Notes: generated from the sequence alone by a model not told the origin. 10,142 bases of DNA from Ramlibacter sp. (GCA_014376915.1 JACMQP010000197.1:1-10142); one strand, 5' to 3'. Positions 1 to 8,394 are shown, numbered from the stretch's first letter. Made by a program: numbers and translations.

Positions 1-3000
1 CTGCAGGTAGCTGTCGATGCGAGGCTCGAGCTCGCCTTCGTTGTGCGAAGCAGTGGTCGCGAACGTGAGCCGCGCCATCGCGCCTGGCGCCAGCCGCACC
101 CGCACCCGCAGGCACGCTACGGGGTCGAGCCCGTTGACTGGTTCGCCGTTGCTGTCCATCCGCTGCGGCCCCAGCGCGGGCGCGCCGTGCGGACGATTGC
201 GACCCTTGAACGACCGCCGGTCGGCGATGCATTCCAGCGACACCACCTCGCCCTCGGCGCCGGCCAGGAAATGGGCCGCCGCGATGTCGGGGTCGCCCTG
301 CAGGCGCGGCCGCCGCGTCATCACCAGAGCGCGCCACTGCGGCTCCCAACGGGTCTGGATGAACATGTTGGAGAACGCCGGGTGCGCTTCGTCCGCGGCC
401 GCCGCGGCCAGCACCGGCTCGAAGCCGGACACCAGCTCGTAGGTCATCGCCGAACGGCTGGTGTTGCGCAGGGTGACGATCCGCAGTTCGGTGTCGTCCT
501 CGGGGCTGACCAGCACCGTGATGCCGGTCGCGATGTCCTCGCCCTGGGCGTCGAACTGCACCCGGTCCGCCATGAAGCGAGCCTGGTAGCGCCAGCCCGC
601 GCCCGGCGCCGGGCTGGCGGTCAGCGAGACCAGCTCGGGCCGACCCTCACGCCGCAAGTAGAAGAAGCTGCCGTAGCTGTCGCGTAGCAGGTCATCGCGC
701 CAGCGCGAGACGTTCAGGCCGTTCCAGCGGCTGACGCCGGCGCCGCTGGCGCGCAGGGCCACCGTGTAACGGCCGTTGGACAGCAGGTGGGTCGGTTTCC
801 AGCCGTCCGGGACCGGGTTCACCTTGCGCGACTGGAACACCGGCTGCTGCTGGCCGTCGCCGGGTTCCGGTGGATGGCGCGGATCGGCACTCTCGACGAT
901 CTGGCGCGGCGTGCTTTCGTGCAGCAGAATCTCGTGCGCCATGACCATCGCGTCGGCGGCGAACCAGCGCCGCGGCGCGTCCGCGCACAGCACGTTGCAA
1001 AGCGCCACGATCGACATGCCGTGGTGATGCGCCATGAAGGTCTCGACCACGCTGAAAGGGTGCGCAGCCGGCTGGCGCGAAACGGTAAAGTCGATCGCCT
1101 CGAACATGCCCAGCTCGCCGCGACCGCCCAGTTCCTCCAGCCGCTGCAGGTTGGCGGTGGCGGCGCGCAGCTCGAACATGGTCGCCATCACCGCTGCGTA
1201 GGGGGCGATCACCCGGTCGCCCGGCGGCGTCCGGCGCAGGGCGAGCCGCGGTGCGCCGAACGGCCCGTACTGGAAGGCCAGCGAGTGATCCTGCGCAAAG
1301 TATGCGGACTCGGAGATGCCCCAGGGCAAGCCCATCCTTTCGCCGGTGGCCTGCTGTTCGGCGACCGCTGCGCACGCCGCCGAATGCAGCAGGCCGCCGA
1401 CCGGTTCGGGCATCAGCAGCGACGGCATCAGGTATTCGAACATCGAGCCCGACCAGGATTTCAGGCCGGCCGTGACACCTACCGACAGGAATGGCCGTCC
1501 CAGCGAGCCCCAGTGGCGGCGCGCCACGTCGCCCTTGGCGATGGCCAGCAGGCTGGTCAGGCGCGATTCGGACGCCAGCAGGTCGTAGTAGCCGGCGTCC
1601 AGCGCCTGCTCCTGCACCCGCAGACCGATGTGGAACAGATGCCGCTTGCCGTCGTAAACGCAGCGGAAGTCCATCGCCATCGACATGCCGCGGCAGCGCG
1701 CGGCGATCGCCAGCAGCGCCGTTTGCGCCGCATCGCCGTCCGTGCCATGGCGTGCCAGCTCGCAGCACGCCTGCGCCACGGCGAGCAGCAGGCCAGCGAG
1801 ATTGCCGCTGTCGACGGTTGATACGTAGGCGGGCGGCAGCACCTCCAGCGTGGTCGTGTCGTACCAGTTCAGCAGGTGGCCGCGGTGCGTGGCCAGCTTG
1901 TCCAGCGTGTCCAGCGTCGCCTGCAGGCGGCTGGTCAGCTCGCCGGTGCTGATCCAGCCGAATTCGCGGGCGCAACAGGCCGCCAGCAGGTACAGGCCGA
2001 TGTTGGTGGGCGAAGTGCGGTGTGCCACCGTGGGCTCGGGCACCAGCTGCAGGTTATCGGGCGGCAGGTGGTTGTCCTGCGGGCCGACGCAGCGTTCGAA
2101 AAAGCGCCAGGTGTCGCGGGCCAGCCCCTGCAGATACAACCGGTCCTTGTCGCGCACGCCTTCCGCCAAGCTGCGGCCGGCAATGCGCGCCGACCACCAG
2201 TTGGTCAGGGGCGCCGCGCTCCACAGGCCGAACAGCAGCACGCCGGCCACCGGATGCGCGCCCCAAAGCGAGGCGACCGCAAGCCAGGCGCACAGCAGGG
2301 ACACCGGCCAGTGCAGGCGTACAAAGAACGGCAAGCCCTGCCGCGCTGCCGCCTGCGCCTGCGCCGCGGTGGTCCATTCCAGCAGCTTGCGGCGGCTGAT
2401 CGCCATGCGCCAGAGCGACCGCACCGCCGCGTCGAGCAGCAGCGCCGACTGCGCCGCCAGCTGGCTGAATTGCCAGGCGGCCGCAGCCAGCGCGCGCACC
2501 AGCTCCAGCCGGCCGACATGGAAAAAGTGGCGCCAGGCGATGTGCCTCCGGGTGGGGACCAGGCCGGCCAGGGCGCCGAGCAGCGGGCCGGCCAGCAATG
2601 TTCCGAGCACCATCACGATCGCGCTGACCGGGCCCAGCGTGCCCTCGAACACCGACAGCCCCAGCAGCACCGCGCAGGCCGGTTGCACCAGCGAGCGACG
2701 CAGGTTGTCGTACATCTTCCACAGGCCCAGCCCGTCGACGCCGAAGGCGCGCGAGCGTCGCATCACCGGCAGCAGCTGCCAGTCGCCGCGGGTCCAGCGG
2801 TGCAGGCGGGACGCCGCCACGCCGGGATGCTGCGGATAGTCTTCCACCAGCGTCACGTCGCTGACGAAGCCGCAGCGCGCGATGCTGCCTTCGAGCAGGT
2901 CGTGGCTCAGGATGGAATCGGCCGGCAGGCGCGAGTCGAGCACCGCGTGGCAGGCCGCGACGTTCAACAGGCCCTTGCCGGTGAAAGTGGCGGTGCCGAA

Positions 3001-5130
3001 CAGGTCCTGGTAGACGTCGGACACGGCGCTGTTGTAGGGGTCCAGGCCGGCCTGGCCGGCGAACAGGCGGTGGAAGCGGCTGTTCCTGCCGTCCAACGTC
3101 AGCGGGGTAATGAGGCGTGGCTGGAGGATGCCGTAGCCTGCAACCACCCGTCCCGCCTGATGATCGATCCGGGGCTCGTTCAGGGGATGGGCGCCGATCG
3201 CCACCAGCTCGCGCAGTGCGCCCGGCGGCAGGCCGGTGTCGCTGTCCAGCGTCAGCACGAAACGGATGCCCGCCGCGACCCGCAAGCCCGGAGCCAGGGG
3301 CAGGAAGCCGTCCCAGTTGCCGGTGGCAAGTGCCCGCACGAGCATCTCGAGCTTGCCGCGCTTGCGCTCCCAGCCCAGCCAGCGTCGCTGCGTTTCGCAC
3401 CAGCTGCGCGGCCGGTGGATCAGCAGGAAGCGGGGCGGGGCGCCGTCGGCAACTGGCGTGCGCGCATTCAGCGCCTGCACCTGCGCCAAGCCGTCGGACA
3501 ACAAGGCAGCATCCGTGTGCAACGTGGCCGCGTCGGCGTCGGACCAGTCGGTGAGCAGGGCGAATTGCGCGTGTTGCTCGCGGTTGGCTAGCCAGTGGCG
3601 CTCAAGCTGCTCCAGCAGCAGCCGGGTCGACCACTGCGAAGTCAGCATGGCGGGAATGACGACCAGCACCGCGTCCTGGGCCTGGATGCCGGAGGCCAGT
3701 TCCAGCCGCGGCAGCAACTGGACTTTGAGCGATTCCGCCAGCAGGCGATGCACGAGGGACGCTGCGGCTTCGGAGGCCGGCCAGGCGAGCAGAAACAGGA
3801 ACACCAGCCCGGCCCCGGCGGTGGTGTCGAGCCGATGGGACGCCAGCCACAACAGCACGGCCGCACCGGCGGCGATCGCCGACAGGTACAGCGGTAACCG
3901 GGCCAGCCGCCGGCCGGGAGCGGCCCGGTGCAACTGCATGGCGCCCGCCAGGGCGGCCCGGCCTTCGCCGATCAGGTAGTAGCCGGCGGTCCGCGCGACC
4001 GGTGGTCCGTGGGCAGCCTGCGCAAGTGTCACCACGGCCTGTGCGACTTCGTGCTCGGTGCGCCGGCTCTGTCGCGCCAGCTGCTCCATGGCGCGGGTGA
4101 TCTGCTGGCGCGTGATCTCGCTCTCGCGGCTGAAACTCGGCAGCTGCCGCAGCAGCTGCAGCGGATGGCTGACCGGCTCGATCAGATCGACCCAGTCGAT
4201 CTGGCCGATCAGCCGCAGCGTCGTGATGATGTTGCTGACCGTGAGGTTGGCCGCCACCTGCGCCTGTTGACTTTCCATGACCAGCGCTGGACCGTCGGGA
4301 CAATGTTGCTCGATCCACTTGACAAGTGGCGGCGAGACGTCCAGGTGCTCTGTCGGCACGCGCTGCCAAAGCTGCGTGAGCCAGGCGCGGCGCAGGCCGC
4401 ATCGCGTCAGCTGTTCGTCGATGCGGTCGAGCTGGTCTTCCGTGATGTGCTCGGCGGCGTCGCCGATCGCATGCGCGAGGTCGCGCGCGACTTTGCCGGC
4501 TGCGATCTCGTCGGCCATCCGGCGCAGGTTCTCCAGCAGCACCACGCGCAGCGTGGTGGGCAGCGCCCACAGCTCGGACAGCCGCATTTCGCTCACCTCC
4601 TGGTAAGCGTTCAGGAACGCCGTGAAAGTCTGCGGGTCCAGCACGCTGTCGGTGTGGGCCACGTAGGCCCAGGCGATGCCGTACACCCGGGGCAGGCCCG
4701 CCAGCGGCGCGCCGGCCAGCTTTGGCAGGTCCGCGTAGTAGCGACGCGGCACGCCTTCGCGGATTTGCTCGAGCTGGGCCTCGACCAGGTGGAAGTTGTC
4801 TAGCAGCCATTCGGCCGCGGGCGTCACATACTGTCCGCTGCGAGAGGTCAGCGCGATCTGGTCGTAGGCGGTGCGCAACGCCTGCAGGTTTTCTTCGACC
4901 CGCGGGAAGAAGGCCTGGCCACCGCGCACCGCGCTGTCGTCCAGCAACTGCGCGCGGGCCAGGCTACGGCCATGGTCTTCGAAGCGGTGGATGCCGAACA
5001 GCTCGGCCCGGATCGGCGGCTCGGTCTTGCTGGCCGCCTGAAGAATGCCGCGCGCGTACGGTGTGACCGCGCCCAGCCAGTGGACGGCGTCGCGGTCGGC
5101 GTTGATCAGGCGAGCGCCAGCAGCAGGCAC
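1..5130 (-). CDS. ndvB: Cyclic beta-1,2-glucan synthase, NdvB/ChvB type (N-terminal ~1710 residues; C-terminus off the left edge)
   Basis: The family builds cyclic beta-1,2-glucan from UDP-glucose at the inner membrane for the periplasm. Seen, in order: an N-terminal module with the NFHLVEAQLEQIREGVPRRY motif; two hydrophobic segments (about 414-430 and 438-450); a GT84 domain with TLDSDTGLP (Asp629, Asp631), TLVEDYP (Glu763-Asp764) and HRWTRGDWQ (about 777-785); four more hydrophobic segments (about 814-829, 833-857, 940-956, 960-975); and a glucoamylase-like module with HRTSPTNIGLY (1037), YVSTVDSGNLAG (1102), WGISESAY (1270) and MAHHHGMS (1366). This last corresponds to the cyclisation region of characterised synthases. 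Then comes the beta-sandwich opening the GH94-type phosphorylase region (THLLSNGRY). The frame has no stop from 5130 to base 1. Relatives have about 2800-2900 residues, so about 1100 are missing. The start is uncertain: no ATG lies near the N-terminus; GTG at 5130, overlapping the upstream small gene by 23 nt, is my choice, with GTG at 5196 the upstream alternative. No strong ribosome site precedes either, so translation may be coupled to the upstream gene. Confidence 0.95.
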   Translation of the reverse strand, partial: MPAAGARLINADRDAVHWLGAVTPYARGILQAASKTEPPIRAELFGIHRFEDHGRSLARAQLLDDSAVRGGQAFFPRVEENLQALRTAYDQIALTSRSGQYVTPAAEWLLDNFHLVEAQLEQIREGVPRRYYADLPKLAGAPLAGLPRVYGIAWAYVAHTDSVLDPQTFTAFLNAYQEVSEMRLSELWALPTTLRVVLLENLRRMADEIAAGKVARDLAHAIGDAAEHITEDQLDRIDEQLTRCGLRRAWLTQLWQRVPTEHLDVSPPLVKWIEQHCPDGPALVMESQQAQVAANLTVSNIITTLRLIGQIDWVDLIEPVSHPLQLLRQLPSFSRESEITRQQITRAMEQLARQSRRTEHEVAQAVVTLAQAAHGPPVARTAGYYLIGEGRAALAGAMQLHRAAPGRRLARLPLYLSAIAAGAAVLLWLASHRLDTTAGAGLVFLFLLAWPASEAAASLVHRLLAESLKVQLLPRLELASGIQAQDAVLVVIPAMLTSQWSTRLLLEQLERHWLANREQHAQFALLTDWSDADAATLHTDAALLSDGLAQVQALNARTPVADGAPPRFLLIHRPRSWCETQRRWLGWERKRGKLEMLVRALATGNWDGFLPLAPGLRVAAGIRFVLTLDSDTGLPPGALRELVAIGAHPLNEPRIDHQAGRVVAGYGILQPRLITPLTLDGRNSRFHRLFAGQAGLDPYNSAVSDVYQDLFGTATFTGKGLLNVAACHAVLDSRLPADSILSHDLLEGSIARCGFVSDVTLVEDYPQHPGVAASRLHRWTRGDWQLLPVMRRSRAFGVDGLGLWKMYDNLRRSLVQPACAVLLGLSVFEGTLGPVSAIVMVLGTLLAGPLLGALAGLVPTRRHIAWRHFFHVGRLELVRALAAAAWQFSQLAAQSALLLDAAVRSLWRMAISRRKLLEWTTAAQAQAAARQGLPFFVRLHWPVSLLCAWLAVASLWGAHPVAGVLLFGLWSAAPLTNWWSARIAGRSLAEGVRDKDRLYLQGLARDTWRFFERCVGPQDNHLPPDNLQLVPEPTVAHRTSPTNIGLYLLAACCAREFGWISTGELTSRLQATLDTLDKLATHRGHLLNWYDTTTLEVLPPAYVSTVDSGNLAGLLLAVAQACCELARHGTDGDAAQTALLAIAARCRGMSMAMDFRCVYDGKRHLFHIGLRVQEQALDAGYYDLLASESRLTSLLAIAKGDVARRHWGSLGRPFLSVGVTAGLKSWSGSMFEYLMPSLLMPEPVGGLLHSAACAAVAEQQATGERMGLPWGISESAYFAQDHSLAFQYGPFGAPRLALRRTPPGDRVIAPYAAVMATMFELRAATANLQRLEELGGRGELGMFEAIDFTVSRQPAAHPFSVVETFMAHHHGMSIVALCNVLCADAPRRWFAADAMVMAHEILLHESTPRQIVESADPRHPPEPGDGQQQPVFQSRKVNPVPDGWKPTHLLSNGRYTVALRASGAGVSRWNGLNVSRWRDDLLRDSYGSFFYLRREGRPELVSLTASPAPGAGWRYQARFMADRVQFDAQGEDIATGITVLVSPEDDTELRIVTLRNTSRSAMTYELVSGFEPVLAAAAADEAHPAFSNMFIQTRWEPQWRALVMTRRPRLQGDPDIAAAHFLAGAEGEVVSLECIADRRSFKGRNRPHGAPALGPQRMDSNGEPVNGLDPVACLRVRVRLAPGAMARLTFATTASHNEGELEPRIDSYLQ

Positions 5131-5336
5131 AAGCCGGTCACACCGACCAGCGCGCCAGTGGTCACGATGTGGCCCGAGGCCATGGCTTTGGTCCACTCAA
5201 GCGCGGACAGAACCGGGAGCAGCACGCCGTTGGCACGCTCGCAATCGCTCATGTGTGCCGCGAGGGCCATGAAGTCGCTGGAAACGATGGCGTTGATGTC
5301 GGCAGACTCGTGGACCTGCGCGTGGGCTGCGTTCAT
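5106..5336 (-). CDS. Small protein with hydrophobic C-terminus, unknown function (76 aa), upstream of and overlapping ndvB
   Basis: I do not recognise this protein. It starts MNAAHAQVHESADINAIVSS, has a mixed, mildly acidic N-terminal half, a moderately hydrophobic stretch around residues 37-46 (NGVLLPVLSA) and a strongly hydrophobic C-terminus (about 58-76, ending GLCLLLALA), which could be a single membrane helix or tail anchor. The start is supported by AGGG at 5346-5349, nine bases before the ATG. The composition is ordinary, unlike the Arg/Ala-rich shadow frames of this DNA. Its last 23 bases overlap the probable GTG start of ndvB in another frame, which suggests one transcript and possible translational coupling. 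A role with the glucan synthase is only inference from position. It could instead be a translated leader or a spurious frame. Confidence 0.6.
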   Translation of the reverse strand: MNAAHAQVHESADINAIVSSDFMALAAHMSDCERANGVLLPVLSALEWTKAMASGHIVTTGALVGVTGLCLLLALA

Positions 5337-5345
5337 ATGGTTCGA

Positions 5346-5349
5346 CCCT
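5346..5349 (-). promoter_or_regulatory. Ribosome binding site of the 76-aa gene
   Basis: AGGG on the minus strand, nine bases upstream of the ATG at 5336. It decides between this ATG and a longer frame open upstream to about 5516, whose extra part would run through the intergenic gap and into the end of ppc. Confidence 0.45.
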
Positions 5350-5352
5350 GGT

Positions 5353-5396
5353 GGACCCGCCGGACAGGGCTGCCGGAACGGCGGTTCGTCTGGTCC
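5353..5396. repeat. Inverted repeat in the ppc to small-gene gap
   Basis: CGGCGG at 5379-5384 is matched by CCGCCG at 5357-5362, with a 16-base loop. Outside this, GGTCC at 5392-5396 matches GGACC at 5353-5357 (sharing base 5357) across an 8-base one-sided bulge. In the minus-strand transcript the hairpin would end just before the AGGG ribosome site of the small gene. No T-run follows on the minus strand, so it does not look like an intrinsic terminator. It may be a leader structure affecting translation, or chance in GC-rich DNA. Confidence 0.35.
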
Positions 5397-5487
5397 AAAA
5401 GCGATACAGCAGATGCTACGCAAAAAGCAACAAAACGCTGTCGGACAACAGGACCGCTGCGGTAGGACATATCCCACGTGAAACAGC

Positions 5488-8310
5488 TCAGCCGGTGTTG
5501 CGCAGCCCGGCCGCAATGCCGTTGATGGAAATGTGGATGCCGCGCTGGACGCGCTCGTCCGCCTCGCCGGCGCGCTGGCGGCGCACCAGTTCGACCTGGA
5601 GATGGTGCAGCGGATCGATGTAGGGGAAGCGGTGCCTGATCGAGCGCTGCAGGCCGGGATTGCCGGCCAGCCGCTGCTTGTTGCCGGTGACGAGCTGGAG
5701 CGCGTGCGTGGTCCGGTGCCATTCGGCTTCGATCAGCGTAAAGATGCGCTTGCGCAAGCGCGCGTCGTTCACCAGCCCGGCGTAACGGGATGCCAGCGCC
5801 AGGTCGCTTTTGGCCAGCACCATGTCCATATTCGACAGCAGGGTGCGGAAGAACGGCCACTGCCGCTCCATCTTCTGCAGCAGCGCCAGAGCTTCGCGAC
5901 GGGATGGCAAGGCATTGCCTGCCAGGAAATCCTCGACCGCGGTGCCGAAGCCATACCAGCCCGGCAGCGTAAGCCGGCACTGGCCCCAGCTGAAGCTCCA
6001 CGGAATCGCGCGCAGGTCTTCGATCCGCTGGCTCGACTTTCGCGAGGCGGGACGGGATCCGATGTTCAATTCGGCGATCTCGCGGATCGGCGTGGAGCTA
6101 AAGAAGTATTCGGTGAAGCCCGGCGTTTCGTAGACCAGCGCGCGATAGGCCTTCATGCTGGCCTGCGACAGCGTTTCGGCTGCTTTCAGGAAGGCCGGCG
6201 GCGCCGTCTTGGTCGGCTGCAACAGCGTCGCTTCCAGCGTCGCTGCGACCAGCGTTTCCAGATTGCGGCGGCCGATCTCGGGGTTGGCGTATTTGGAGCC
6301 GATGACCTCGCCTTGTTCCGTGACGCGCAGCTGGCCGCGCACCGTGCCGGGCGGCTGGGCCAGGATCGCTGCATAGCTTGGCCCGCCGCCGCGGCCCACG
6401 GTGCCGCCGCGGCCATGAAACATCCGCAGCTGGATATTGTGGGAATTGGCCAGCTGGTCGAACAGTTGCACCAGCGCGATCTCCGCGCGGTACAGCTCCC
6501 AGTTGCTGGTGAAGATGCCGCCGTCCTTGTTGCTGTCGCTGTAGCCCAGCATGATGTCCTGCTCGCTGTATTGGTCCGGACTCGACCGCCGCACCATCTG
6601 CGCGATGCCCGGTAGGGCGTAGAACTCGCGCATGATCGGCGCCGCATTGCGCAGGTCCTCGATGGTCTCGAACAGCGGAACCACGATGAGTTGAGCGGTC
6701 GCCTGGTCGTCGAGCGTGCCGCGCAGCAGACCGACTTCCTTCTGCAGCAGCAAGACCTCCAGCAGGTCGCTCACCGCCTCGGTGTGGCTGATGATGTAGT
6801 GGCGGATCGCCTGGTTGCCGAATTGCGTCCGCATCTGGCGGGCGGTCTCGAAGATCGCGATCTCCTTGACGCTGTGCTCCGAATAGGCCGCGCCGATCAC
6901 GCGCAGCGGCCGCGCGTCGGCCAGCAGCTTCATCAACAGCGCGCGCTTGTCGGCTTCGGCCAGCCTGGCGTAGTCGGCCTCGACCCGCGCGGTCGCCAGC
7001 AGTTCGGCCACCACCAGCTCGTGCTGGTCGGAGCTTTGCCGCAGGTCCACCGTCGCCAGGTGAAAACCGAAGACCTCCACCGCGCGCACCAGCGGGTGTA
7101 GCCGCTGCGCCACCAGCGCCTGCGCGTGGTGGGCCAGCAGCGAAGCCCGGATGGTACGCAGGTCGGCCAGGAAATCCTGGGCGCGCCCATACGCGTTTTG
7201 CGGCGCCACTGCATGGCGAACCGCCTCGCCGCCGGTGAGCGCCTTGAGCGTCGCCGCCAGCCGCGCATAAATGCCGGTCAGCGCGCGCCGGTACGGCTCG
7301 TCTTGGCGGTGCTCGTTGGTGTCGGGCGAACGCTCGGCCAGCGCCTGCATCTCGGGCGTGACGTCCACCAGCATCGCCGACAGCGACAGCTCGCCGCCAA
7401 GGTAGTGCACTTCGGTGAGATAGTGGCGCAAGGCCACTTCGGATTGCCGGCGCAGCGCGTACTCGAGAGTCAGCGCGCTGACGTTGGGATTGCCGTCGCG
7501 GTCGCCGCCGATCCACTGGCCCATGCGCAGGAAGCTGGCAACCGGATGGTGACCCAGCTCCCGCTCCAGTTCGGCGTAGAGCCTGGGGATCTCGCGCAGG
7601 AAGGTCGACTCATAGTAGCTGAGCGCGTTCTCGATTTCGTCGGCCACCGTGAGCTTGGTAAAGCGCAGCAGCCTGGTCTGCCACAGCTGCATCACGCGGG
7701 CGCGGATCTGCACTTCGTTGGCCGCGAGTTCGCGCGGCGCGAGCGCGTCCTTCGGCAACGCATGGGTCTTGATCTCGTCGCGTGCCACCAGCAGGCCGGC
7801 GATGTCGCGCTCGGCGTCCAGGATGCTCTTGCGCTGGACTTCGGTCGGATGCGCAGTGAGCACCGGCGACACGTGCGCCTGGGCCAGCGTCTGCGAGATC
7901 ACGCGCGGCGTGATGCCGGCCCAGCGCAGCCGGGCCAGCGCCACCTCGATACTGCCTTCCTGGGTTTCGCCGGCGCGATCGTGGATGGCGCGGCGGCGGA
8001 TGTGGTGCCGGTCCTCGGCCAGGTTGGCCAGGTGGCTGAAATAGGTGAAGGCGCGGATCACGCTCACGGTCTGCTCGCCCGAAAGCGACTTGAGCAGGCG
8101 CTTGAGGGCCTGGTCGGCATCGGCATCGGCGTCGCGCCGGAACGCGACCGAGAGTTTGCGCACGCGCTCGACGAGCTCGTAGGCGGCGATGCCCTCCTGC
8201 TCGCGGATCACATCGCCCAGGATCCGTCCCAGCAGCCGGATGTCCTCGACCAGCGGGCGTTCGTTTTCCCGGGCGCGCCGCGTCGGCGACTCCGGCTTCG
8301 GTTGGGGCAT
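5488..8310 (-). CDS. ppc: Phosphoenolpyruvate carboxylase (940 aa, complete)
   Basis: The cytoplasmic, Mg-dependent enzyme converts phosphoenolpyruvate and bicarbonate to oxaloacetate, refilling the TCA cycle. Family hallmarks are all present: [11 protein letters not shown] with the catalytic His at 154 (E. coli His138); [10 protein letters not shown] at 268-277; [11 protein letters not shown] at 587-597, with Lys594 matching E. coli Lys546; the glycine-rich loop [14 protein letters not shown] at 630-643, with Arg633 and Arg639 matching Arg581 and Arg587; EQGEVI at 664-669; and the terminal NTG, whose Asn matches the aspartate inhibitor-binding Asn881 of E. coli. Feedback inhibition by aspartate is therefore likely. 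The length is slightly above the E. coli 883 residues, with an extended N-terminus. The ATG at 8310 is chosen because AGGGAAG lies six bases before it; an in-frame ATG at 8350-8352 would add 14 residues but falls inside the probable promoter. No frameshift or missing key residue is seen. Confidence 0.98.
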   Translation of the reverse strand: MPQPKPESPTRRARENERPLVEDIRLLGRILGDVIREQEGIAAYELVERVRKLSVAFRRDADADADQALKRLLKSLSGEQTVSVIRAFTYFSHLANLAEDRHHIRRRAIHDRAGETQEGSIEVALARLRWAGITPRVISQTLAQAHVSPVLTAHPTEVQRKSILDAERDIAGLLVARDEIKTHALPKDALAPRELAANEVQIRARVMQLWQTRLLRFTKLTVADEIENALSYYESTFLREIPRLYAELERELGHHPVASFLRMGQWIGGDRDGNPNVSALTLEYALRRQSEVALRHYLTEVHYLGGELSLSAMLVDVTPEMQALAERSPDTNEHRQDEPYRRALTGIYARLAATLKALTGGEAVRHAVAPQNAYGRAQDFLADLRTIRASLLAHHAQALVAQRLHPLVRAVEVFGFHLATVDLRQSSDQHELVVAELLATARVEADYARLAEADKRALLMKLLADARPLRVIGAAYSEHSVKEIAIFETARQMRTQFGNQAIRHYIISHTEAVSDLLEVLLLQKEVGLLRGTLDDQATAQLIVVPLFETIEDLRNAAPIMREFYALPGIAQMVRRSSPDQYSEQDIMLGYSDSNKDGGIFTSNWELYRAEIALVQLFDQLANSHNIQLRMFHGRGGTVGRGGGPSYAAILAQPPGTVRGQLRVTEQGEVIGSKYANPEIGRRNLETLVAATLEATLLQPTKTAPPAFLKAAETLSQASMKAYRALVYETPGFTEYFFSSTPIREIAELNIGSRPASRKSSQRIEDLRAIPWSFSWGQCRLTLPGWYGFGTAVEDFLAGNALPSRREALALLQKMERQWPFFRTLLSNMDMVLAKSDLALASRYAGLVNDARLRKRIFTLIEAEWHRTTHALQLVTGNKQRLAGNPGLQRSIRHRFPYIDPLHHLQVELVRRQRAGEADERVQRGIHISINGIAAGLRNTG

Positions 8311-8316
8311 CGTGGG

Positions 8317-8323
8317 CTTCCCT
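8317..8323 (-). promoter_or_regulatory. Ribosome binding site of ppc
   Basis: AGGGAAG on the minus strand ends six bases before the ATG at 8310 and decides that start over the upstream ATG at 8352, which has no such site. Confidence 0.7.
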
Positions 8324-8334
8324 GGAGTGCTTAA

Positions 8335-8358
8335 ATTAGAGGCAGCGCCCATGCTAGC
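8335..8358 (-). promoter_or_regulatory. Candidate ppc promoter region
   Basis: On the minus strand two -10-like elements are visible: TCTAAT (8340-8335, five of six to TATAAT) and an extended TGCTAGCAT (8358-8350 region, inside the palindrome at 8351-8360). Neither has a good -35 at 16-18 bases. Predicted starts would be near 8328 or 8344, giving leaders of about 18 or 34 bases. Prediction only. Confidence 0.3.
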
Positions 8359-8360
8359 AT
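8351..8360. repeat. Perfect 10-bp palindrome ATGCTAGCAT between divergent ppc and hemC
   Basis: The sequence equals its own reverse complement. It lies 40 bases from the ppc start and 34 from the hemC start. Each strand reads TG-C-TAGCAT, an extended -10-like element, so the symmetry could serve transcription in both directions. A repressor or activator half-site pair is the alternative. Confidence 0.5.
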
Positions 8361-8380
8361 CGGCTCCCGCAAAGGACTAC

Positions 8381-8387
8381 AGGCAGG
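8381..8387 (+). promoter_or_regulatory. Ribosome binding site of hemC
   Basis: AGGCAGG ends seven bases before the GTG at 8395. It supports the non-ATG start, which also matches the usual N-terminus of the family. Confidence 0.6.
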
Positions 8388-8394
8388 TTACACC

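Larger units (their letters stand above)
5337..5487. other. Intergenic gap between ppc and the small gene/ndvB unit
   Basis: This 151-bp gap is locally AT-richer (about 5395-5440) than its surroundings, fitting a promoter for the small gene and ndvB on the minus strand. Only weak hexamers are visible there: TTGCTT, 16 bases, then TGTATC; or an isolated TAGCAT. Behind the ppc stop there is a short ACCG-CAG-CGGT hairpin, but no T-run directly after it, so no convincing terminator. Read-through from ppc into ndvB cannot be excluded. Confidence 0.5.
8331..8360 (+). promoter_or_regulatory. Candidate sigma70-type promoter of the hemC operon
   Basis: TTAAAT at 8331-8336, 18 bases, then TAGCAT at 8355-8360 preceded by TG one base upstream (extended -10). 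The predicted start near 8367 gives a leader of about 28 bases before the GTG at 8395. The -35 match is weak; the extended -10 is the main support. Confidence 0.35.

Noticed and set aside
1876..3591. Long open frame on the plus strand (571 codons) opposite ndvB, plus others at 787-1821, 1850-2839 and 3928-4803
   Set aside because: Their products are rich in Arg, Gln, Ala and His without family motifs, and the minus strand there carries the fully consistent NdvB frame. They are shadow frames of high-GC coding DNA.
692..4810. Three minus-strand frames (692-1975, 2054-3400, 3602-4810) within the ndvB region
   Set aside because: They lie in a different frame from NdvB, read as Arg/Ala/Pro/Gly-rich sequence, and stop repeatedly, whereas the NdvB frame is open throughout and matches the family motif by motif.
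5411..5487. Intrinsic terminator after ppc
   Set aside because: Only a 4-bp ACCG-CAG-CGGT hairpin is seen, and the T-rich stretch (TTTTGTTGCTTTTT) is about 20 bases further on, not directly after the stem.
5533..8334. Plus-strand frames of 360 and 402 codons opposite ppc (5533-6615, 7126-8334)
   Set aside because: Antisense shadows of ppc; no recognisable domain and no ribosome site that I could see.
8308..8352. ppc start at the upstream ATG (8352)
   Set aside because: It would lie within the likely promoter palindrome and has no ribosome site; the extra 14 residues are not typical of the family, and ATG 8310 has a good AGGGAAG.
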